Of a stretch of 64,000 nt of DNA, positions 56,420-64,000 are shown in pieces. Under the pieces are notes generated by a model, which saw nothing but the letters and a program-made list of their open reading frames with translations, ran no database searches and was not told the origin of the DNA. This DNA comes from Hemicordylus capensis (Eukaryota; Chordata; Lepidosauria; Squamata; Cordylidae): NCBI RefSeq assembly GCF_027244095.1, contig NC_069660.1:56063834-56127833 (forward strand), written 5' to 3'. Position 1 is the stretch's first letter. Every line of letters begins with the position of its first letter. The position numbers and the translations under genes are program-made.

Positions 56420-59400
56420 TCCATCATGGGAGCTCCCACCTGCAGTCTGAACTGGCAGAGTCTATGCACAGTTCTGTCACTTCATCAGCTGTTCCTAGGT
56501 CTTAGTAGGACAGAACCATTATAACAGGTTTGGCTGGTTCCAAAGCTACGAAGTGTCTTGTCTCTGGAGCAACTAATTAAGAAGGCAAGAATTCACTCCT
56601 GTGGGGAAACTTTTTTTGGACATCATTCTTGTCACTTATGGATCCCAATTACACTTTCAATATTAAAGTAAAGCATTTTGCACGTTGGGAAAACACTTCT
56701 TCTGTTCTTGAGGGATACTTGACTCACTGGAGGTGAATTGGCTTTGTGGATCAAAATATTAAGAGGATCTTATCCTTTTGAAGGCTAGGATTTTCAGTCC
56801 TATATTTTGCATTTCCTCCCCCAACACATAGTAGGTAATTTTTCCTTGGTTGCACAGGAAATGCCTTCATAATTTTGAAACTAGGGGGAAAATACTTTCA
56901 GGATTTCTGTGGGGGTATTTTTACCTTTGGGTGGAAAGGCACAACTCTGCCCTTAAAAGGTCTTGCAAGAGAAAAGTAGGGCATGTGAGCCTCAGAATTG
57001 GGGGGACGGGTGGGTTAAAATGGGCTTGGCACTAAGCAGAAAACTATTTTGATAATGTTACAGCAACAGAAAGCATTGTTGACACCAATGATGTAAAGAA
57101 CTGAAATGCTTTAGTTATCTTCACAGGAAAAGATGAATGAGCAAAAGTACAGTAAACAGATTCACGGCTAGTCACGGTGTTAACCAATCACTCTCCTCTA
57201 TTGCCAAAGACAACAGGTTCCTCCTCATAAAGGAAACTGTAAGGCTTATGGTCCACAAACTATTTTGTCCTATTTGGGATAAGAGGCTTAAGATCACTGG
57301 CTTACATTCAGCAAAGCAAAACATGGATGGTTGAGCACTGTCTGTGTTACTGCATGTGCCTAAAATACTGCCTTGACCGTTGAGAAACACTTAGACTCAA
57401 AATTACACAATCGCACACTACCACCTCCACTGGAAATAATGGAGATAGTTGTATCGCACAACTGAAATTGTGAAAGTTTAAGTTGCGGCAGAACAGTCCT
57501 GTTCCACAGCAGCACAGGTGGCACTCAACCATCTGTGTTTGGACGCTGAACATGAGCCACTGAAATCTTGGGAGTTGCTGAAATTATTGGCAAAGCCCGT
57601 CCTGACTTTAGTGGGGTCAGGATTATTGCCCTATATCAGTTTACACGCTGTCCACATTTGGGCTAGGCTATAGCATGCTATCATGCATGTTTCAGAAACA
57701 CGTCCGACATATCTGAATTCTTTGTAATGTACCCAAACTAACTTTGGGATCCAGACTGGACGGAATACAAACTGGGTTTTCAAGGCTGTCAAAGCCTTTT
57801 ATTGCTGTAGCAATACCACTCTCCATGCCAGTTTATTCTCCATTTGGCCAAGATCCTTCTCTGTATAATGGCAGTGGTGAAATGAACTGTAGAATTGACG
57901 GAACCCAGGAAATAAAGTGTGGTTTAAAAGCACACCACCAGGAGGCCAGTTCAAGTGCTACAGCTCTCAAACCTTCCCAAAAGTGCCACATTACTAGTGG
58001 TGTTATATAAAACTTCAGAGTATTATGTGCTTTCCAGCAGGCTCTCTTTGGTATAAAAGTTCTAACACCAAACTAGTAATATTTTATAAGGAACATCTGC
58101 TACACACACAAGGGGGAAAGGTAATGTCACAATATAATCTAAGGAAAAGTAATTGCACATGCTTAATCACCTCTGCAACATCAGATAAAATTTCCCAATG
58201 CATTCCCAGCACAATACCCTATCAAAGATGCATCAACAGCTATTAGTACAGGTAACATTTTGAGAGTGGGGAAAAAGCTTTATTCCAAATAAAATGCTTA
58301 GGGCATACTCCAGCCAAATTTAAGCGCTTTCAAGACTCTCTGACTCAATTCAGACAACACACCAAACCACAATTTTGGAAGATTTAGCCATGGTTTGACA
58401 GGGCATCTGAACTGACAAACCATGGTTTGTTAGTAAGCCAGTATCAGAAACCATAATTTGAAGCAGCTTTTTAAACCATGGTTGTGCTGACTGGATTGCC
58501 ACGATGTCTCAACTGACAAACCACTGCTCGGATTTCAGGAGTGAGTTAAGTGTATGCTTAGTTTACAATTGAAATTGATTGGACTTTAAAAGCGCTGAAC
58601 TTTGGCTAGATCACAGCCATAGCCTTTTTAATGTTGGCATTGAAACTTAAAGCAACATATTTTTGCCACTTATTTCTATCCTCGCTTGGATATGCTTAAT
58701 GAATTGCTTCAGTTTGACGGAGAGCGGAGGGGCTTGCTGGTCCATCATAAGGCAAGCTCACTGTAAACTCTAGTCACACTACATAATCATTTAAGGCACT
58801 ACAATATGGGGGGGAAACACACCAGTCACACATACCTGTGCAAAACAAATTAGAAGGTATCCTTGTCTCTCATGCGGCTCCACTTTTTCTCTCTCTCAGT
58901 GCTACAGTGATGAGCTCTAGACGATTGCATTATTTCACATACATTCCAACATGTATCAACTCATTTTGGTTTAAATACAAAGAATTAGATCAATTTCATC
59001 CCCAGAAACGTTTAAGAGTTAGACAAACACTAAGTACAGAGTTCAAGTATAATCACTACACATTTTGATTACAAAGACAGAACATTTGGGATTAGCAGGA
59101 AATTTTGCTTGTTATATTTTGTTCTAATCAATATGTACATATTTCATTTTCTGTAAAATATTAAAACACCACCATTACAAAACTTCTAAAATAGTTTTAA
59201 ATTCAGTAATAAACCTTTAAAATCTGGAATCTGTGTCATGTTTTTGCAATTCCTACATGCACTTACTGTATACAAGTCTTAATAAGAGCGCTTTAAATTT
59301 TTCTGCCAACAAGTTCCCAGAGGGATATGCTTGCAGGAGTATAAAAAAGTTGTACATATCGATAAGTTGAAATGTTGGCTAATTTTGGATTCCCCAGCCA

Positions 59401-60529
59401 AAGGAAAGACATGAAGGGAAAGTGGCCCCTTCATTTCTGGGGAAGGAATCCATTCCCAAACGTTATATTAAAAAATTACAACTGAAAAGGTACAGTCTGG
59501 TGGCCTCGTCTCCTGATAAAATCTGTTGAAACGAACAGGCAATGCATATCCTCTATTCATTTCAATGAGGCCTGATCAGTCCCCAGTGGTTTGCACCCAT
59601 GAAGAATGATGTGGACCTAAGCGCTTTTGGCTGAAAACAATGGCTTTCTGGCAAAACAGTCCAACCATATTATGGACTGTAATCATGCATGCCACAGAAA
59701 GCAAACTCATAGCTTCTGCAGTTATTTAAAAACAACAACAACTCTTCTCCACTTTGTTTTGGTGGCTAAAACATTACACACACACACACCCCAAAAAGGG
59801 GGGGGGGTGATTCATGGTTTAAATGGGAACTGAACATAAAATTTGCTAGTATATGAGTACTATTTCTACATTAGCTTTAAACAAAATAAGAAAATAATTA
59901 AAACCAAGAAACTGGGGAGTGATATATAGTGAGAGAGAAGGAGAAATAACTGCTTTTGCAGAATTCAGCTATTGCCTATCAAGAATGTGAATTACAAAAT
60001 GAACTTTAAAATACTAACTCAAGTTTATAAATCTGCCCTAGCAACCTAGAGTTAAATGTGCATTTTAGTGGCAATATGGATTTGTGCAAGCTGCTAAAAT
60101 AATTTAAACAAATACTAAGTAAGTATAAGAGTTAAGAAAAAAAACCCAGCCTTTTCAAAAGTCCTTGATTTCCTTTTCCCCTCTGATTAACATAACTGAA
60201 TATCTTTAAATAAACGGGGTTCAGGCTGCTGTTTCTAAAGCATCCATAAAATTTAACTGTAAAATCTTAATATGAATGTGATCCGAAAGGTTCTGCCCAG
60301 ACAGTACCTGAGCTTTCCCCAAACAGTAGGACACCACCACCAGCACAGCCAGGCTCTGAAGATCAGAATGAGAATTGTCAATAAGAGGGAGGTGGTCCCC
60401 TGTTATCTGCCTTTGATTCTGCAGGGCTACTCATTGTGGAGCTGTCAGAATATTGCAAAGCCCACTGCAGATCTCTCCACTTCTGTGGTCAAGCTGGGAA
60501 CAATTGCTGTCAATTCCTGGCCCCAAGAA

Positions 60530-61000
60530 CTACAAGTAGGAGTACTGGTTAATTTTAGTAGGGCTCAGTGGGTATCCAGTGTAAATAGCAGATCCTCTGG
60601 AAGCACCAATGTAGGACTGGGTGGCAAACTGATGTTGATACTGCGCAGGTGCTACGTTGGCAGAGGTCAGCAAGCTGGGTCCCACACTGACTGGGACCTG
60701 GTGCACAAGAGTGCTTGGGTGGGTTGCGTATGTGGTGTGCCTGGAGGAGCCCTGAGGGGAAAAGAGATGCGCGATGGAGTTGGTGGAGCCCAGTGTGGCA
60801 GCAGTAGTCGGTGCGTAGGTATACATGTGAGGCTGGCTCGCGGTTGCTGCTGCCAAGTGGGGATGCACTGGGCTACTATGCTGGAACGTGTAAGGAGCCT
60901 GAGCAATTGTTGTGGGCAGGGGAGCAACATAGGCCTGCTGTCTGCGTGGAGCTGGGTTTCCACTTCTCTCCTGTGAGGCCAGTACAGTTGCCTGCTGGTT
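60530..61000 (-). CDS. HIPK1: HIPK1 terminal coding exon
   Basis: This exon encodes the last 156 residues of homeodomain-interacting protein kinase 1, a nuclear serine/threonine kinase that regulates homeodomain factors, p53 and Daxx-linked signalling. It opens after the acceptor TTTTTCAG with [20 protein letters not shown]. It contains [59 protein letters not shown] and [20 protein letters not shown], and ends [15 protein letters not shown] followed by TAG at 60530-60532. These match the human HIPK1 tail nearly residue for residue as I recall it; HIPK2 ends differently. The Tyr/His-rich tail lies outside the kinase domain and is thought to be regulatory. The opposite strand carries a long open frame that is only a shadow of this exon. 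Confidence 0.95.
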   Translation of the reverse strand, partial: NQQATVLASQERSGNPAPRRQQAYVAPLPTTIAQAPYTFQHSSPVHPHLAAATASQPHMYTYAPTTAATLGSTNSIAHLFSPQGSSRHTTYATHPSTLVHQVPVSVGPSLLTSANVAPAQYQHQFATQSYIGASRGSAIYTGYPLSPTKINQYSYL

Positions 61001-61653
61001 CTGAAAAACAACGGGCACATGCATTGAAAAAGCATTCAGAAAGACATTGTCCTAAGAACTCTTATTAAGGGCCATTGATCAAGATCAATAAAGTAACAAA
61101 CAGTGCAAGCTAAGCTGTCTCTAGGGTCAACACTAGAGAGAGGTTCAAACTCCTTGGAGCTGCTCAGTACAGGACCAAGTTCTCACTAAAAGTGTTTGGC
61201 TGGAAACTGAGGAGCAGCATGAAATGCCAAGCTTGTTTTCAAGCAAGACTGACAGACTCCTCAGTAATTTAGGCTTGCCAAAATCCAGATACCACAAACA
61301 ACTGAAACTTTTCATATAGCAGAGGAAGACAAAACAGTGCTTCCCATCATGTGCTGACAAAAGAGAAATCTTGCACATCCAAGGTACATATTTGCTCAAC
61401 CAAAAGAGAATCTCTGTGTCCATGAGTAAGGATCCTAACCTTGCTCCAAAATGTAGAGTCATGAAGTAGACACAACTAAGGAGTTGAAACTTGACCTCAA
61501 GATTCCTGTTCCTCAAAATCCCCATCTATCTTAATTCCTTATCACTGGGAGCACATTACTGGGAGCATTCTTAGAAGTATACTGTTTCATTTTGCTAATG
61601 CTCTAATACCACAGCAGGATCCCACAGACAACTGACATAAGAGCCCTGCTTAC

Positions 61654-61790
61654 CTGGCTAAGGTTGAGTGGCTGTACACCATTTGTCACCACCCGATGTT
61701 GTCGGTATCCTGTTGGTGTGATACAGCACCCTGATGCTTGCCCACTTACAGATGCCACCGGCTTGGTCTTGCTCAGGCTACTCAGGACAC
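61654..61790 (-). CDS. HIPK1: HIPK1 penultimate coding exon
   Basis: A 137-bp exon: two bases finishing a split codon, then 45 codons beginning [20 protein letters not shown] and continuing [14 protein letters not shown] to LNLSQ. The acceptor is ATATTGCAG (AG at 61791-61792) and the donor is CCAG|GTAAGC (GT at 61653-61652). It splices in phase 0 to NQQ of the last exon across a 653-bp intron (61001-61653). The CCITPTGYR and QPLNLSQNQQ segments match human HIPK1. The exon was found by homology and splice sites, since it is too short to stand out as an ORF. Upstream exons, including the kinase domain, are not in the window. Confidence 0.93.
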
Positions 61791-61964
61791 CTGCAATATT
61801 AATCAGCGTTTAGTCCGTAAGATATCCTATCTTTTTAAAGCACAGAAACCTAGATTCTGCCCAGGATCCAAAGAGCTACTTTAGTCTCAAAGGTTGGGCA
61901 CATCCAGTGGAATATCTGGCCGTTTGTTCCGCAACATATCACAAATGGTGATACTCAGTTGTAT

Positions 61965-63175
61965 CTCTCTTTTTCATCAGACACAGGTGAGGCAGTGACT
62001 GTCCTGTGCCAGTGCCTGGAGGCAATAATGGACTGGATGAGTAAATAATAAAATGAGTGAATAAAATGAGACTTAATCCAGACAAGACAGAACTACTGCT
62101 GGTTGGTGGTTCCTCTGCCTGGGTGAATGAAGTTCAGCCTTCTAGATGGGGTTGCACTCCCCCCTGAAGGACCAGGTTTGCAGTTTGGGGGTGCTCACTG
62201 ATCCAGCACTTTCACTAGAGGCTCAAGTGGCCTCTATGGCTCGAAGCACCTTTTATCAGTTTCAGCTGATATGCCAACTGCGACCTTACCTGGATAGAGA
62301 TGGCTTGACCACAGTTAGTGGTAACCTCTAGGGATGTCCACAGAACCGACAGGAGCTAGTTCGACATGGGGGGGGGCTTTAAGGGGGGGAGTATACACTC
62401 CCCCCCCACCACGTTTCCCCCTCCAGCACTTGGTTTCTTACAAGTCAATTGGGGCGGCAGCATACCTCCCTGCCGCCACGTTGCCCCCTTTACCTGAAGC
62501 AACCAGAAGTACTAGACGCGCCTGTGCAGGGAGGTACACTGCCGCCCCAATGGACTTTTAGAAAACTGAGCACTGGCGGAGGAAACGTGGGGGCAGGGGG
62601 AGAGCACCCTCCCCCACCCTTATAGGCAGACACCCCCCAGCGTTGAACCGTCAAACCTGGCAGTGTGTTCAAACTGGTTCAGAGGCCCGTAAAAGGGCCT
62701 CCGAACAGGTTCGTGCACACCCCTAGTAACCTCTTGCTTATATTACTGCAATGCTATTGTACATGAGACTCAAAACGGTCCAGAAACTGCAGCTGGCACA
62801 AAAAAGGCTGACAAGATTATTAATAGGGACTGGATGTTTTGAGCATATGATGCCAGTGCTTCATCCATTGCACTGGCTCCCAGTCAATTTCCGGGCCCAA
62901 TTCAAAGTGCAGGTTTTAACCTTTAAAGCCCTAAATGGTTTGGAACTGGGCTGCCCGAGAGAGCACCTTGCCCCATATGTTTCTAAACTGAATTTAAAGG
63001 AGTTTTAAAATTATTTTGTATTGTATCTCCCCATCCTGCCCCGCTTTTTGGTCCTTTATGATTTAATGTGTTGTGTTTGTATTTCATGTTTTGACAATGT
63101 GTTGTAAACCACCCAGACAACAATTTGTTATGGGGTGGCTAAGAATTAAAGTTTATAATTATCATTAAAATACCC
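61965..63175 (+). mobile_element. L2-clade LINE in a HIPK1 intron, split by a hAT element
   Basis: Two pieces (61965-62328, 62726-63175). The first has L2 polymerase-to-thumb sequence (ACTTAATCCAGACAAGACAG; SMARSTFYQFQLICQLRPYL). The second has KLQLAQKRLTRLLIG, MPVLHPLHWLPVNFRAQFKV and LTFKALNGLELGCPREHL, ending AAACCACCCAGACAACAATTTG. It belongs to a different L2 subfamily from the 43-kb copy and is antisense to HIPK1. Confidence 0.87.
62329..62725. mobile_element. hAT-type element, TAGGGATGT family, perfect duplication
   Basis: 397 bp from TAGGGATGTCCACAGAACC to GGTTCGTGCACACCCCTA. Flanks gtaacctc (62321-62328 and 62726-62733) are identical. The interior is a GC-rich foldback with C-rich runs. 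It splits the L2 in a HIPK1 intron. Confidence 0.95.
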
Positions 63176-63459
63176 TGAGTTTCTAAAGTGATTTGCCACA
63201 TGGTATGGGTGGGTGTGGGTGGAGGGGAGATTGTGCTAACACACAAGCCTGAAAGCCCCCCTTGGGTGCACAGAACTGGCTGTGCAGTTATTTAGATCAC
63301 AGCCTTTGTCCTTAATTATAAAAAAGCTGTGCCAAAACTTCTGTCAGGTCTTTAAAAGCATTCTGTTAAAAAAAAAAAAAAATCACTTGTTCATTTATAT
63401 TGCTCACAATCTCAGTTGCCACTACTTGACCTCACTGACATATCTATGTAGCCCAGGGT

Positions 63460-63540
63460 TGACAACATTGGTTCTCCAGTTGTTGAACGACAACTCCAAT
63501 CACCCCCAACCACAATTTATTGCAATGTGGCAAAGTGAAT
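63460..63540. repeat. Half of a hAT-type MITE
   Basis: GGTTCTCCAGTTGTTGAACG, ACAACTCCAATCACCCCCA and ACAATTTATTGCAATG match one arm of the MITE beside OLFML3 exon 2; the other arm is missing. Confidence 0.6.
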
Positions 63541-63928
63541 AGTTGTACAGTCTGGGTTTATGTTTTGTTTTTTTAAACTACACCAAAATGCCACCCCATT
63601 AAACTAAAACTGGAGAATAGTGCATTTATTACTGATGCACAACAAAATTGCCATTAAGGGAAAATAAAGATTATTTTTAATTAGTTATTACACAAATAAA
63701 AAGGATTTCCCTAGGCAAATTTATAGCTTTGCAAGCCAATATGGAGCAATAATGCAAAGTGGAAAGAACTTCTGTACAACACAATCCATAATGCACTCAC
63801 CCAGGCTTGCAGCATCAAGCTCAAGGTACATCTATCAATGCCAATCATAATTTTATCATTTATAACAGCAAAGAAAAAGATATTAAATATCTACGGGTCA
63901 TGTTTTCCAGACTGAATACTGCCCACAA
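63541..63928. other. HIPK1 intron, nothing recognised
   Basis: AT-rich intronic DNA with no convincing exon. Confidence 0.4.
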
Positions 63929-63992
63929 GGGGGGGGAGAGAGGGAGAGGGAGAGGGAGAGGGAAAGAAAGAAAGAAAGGAAGAAAGGAAGAA
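63929..63992. repeat. Purine microsatellite (GGGAGA)n(GAAA)n
   Basis: A run of GGGAGA and GAGAGG units grading into GAAA and GGAA units; all purine on the plus strand. Confidence 0.93.
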
Positions 63993-64000
63993 TCTTATTA

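Noticed and set aside
60272-60976. 234-residue open frame on the plus strand
   Set aside because: It is the antisense shadow of the HIPK1 terminal exon, whose minus-strand translation matches the family closely.
63780-63835. Another HIPK1 exon (minus-strand AAGCCTGG|GTGAGT donor-like site)
   Set aside because: The flanking translation does not resemble HIPK1 as I recall it, and no matching acceptor was found.

Overview
This is a stretch of a squamate reptile (lizard or snake) nuclear genome. The repeats show the lineage: tRNA-derived SINEs with a Bov-B-like 3' end (Sauria SINE type), 5S-rRNA/tRNA composite SINEs, CR1 and L2 LINEs whose reverse-transcriptase reading frames are still recognisable, and very many short non-autonomous hAT-type DNA transposons. 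There is no bacterial gene organisation.

Two host genes are supported, both on the minus strand. OLFML3 (olfactomedin-like 3) is complete in three coding exons: 37693-37800, 35512-35797 and 24783-25567. They encode a 392-residue secreted glycoprotein with a signal peptide, a coiled coil and one olfactomedin domain. HIPK1 enters from the right. Its last two coding exons (61654-61790 and 60530-61000) and a roughly 5.5-kb 3'UTR (about 55020-60529) are present; the kinase-coding exons lie beyond 64000. As I recall the mammalian map, HIPK1 also lies just upstream of OLFML3 in the same orientation, so this looks like conserved microsynteny stretched by repeats.

Layout. 1-24 kb: intergenic DNA downstream of OLFML3. 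It holds foldback and hAT elements, a decayed Ty3/Gypsy fossil with both LTRs (10138-17886) carrying several later insertions, and SINEs. 24-38 kb: OLFML3, whose second intron (9.9 kb) is filled by hAT elements, L2 and CR1 fragments, SINEs and a minisatellite. 38-55 kb: intergenic repeats between the genes, including L2-in-L2 and a four-level nest (hAT in a solo-LTR-like element in a foldback element in an L2). 55-64 kb: the repeat-poor HIPK1 3' end, then an L2 split by a hAT element in an intron.

The most useful signals are exact insertion footprints. Seven elements have perfect 8-bp target-site duplications (4003-4138, 22341-23546, 28470-28620, 31214-32399, 39217-39349, 49206-49402, 62329-62725) and several more match at 6 or 7 of 8 bases. 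Together they define several hAT-type families by terminal repeat. OLFML3 exon 2 is boxed in by a CR1 tail 22 bp before its acceptor and a hAT element about 20 bp after its donor, and the likely branch site straddles the CR1 junction. I found no host-defence or other protein-coding system beyond the two genes.
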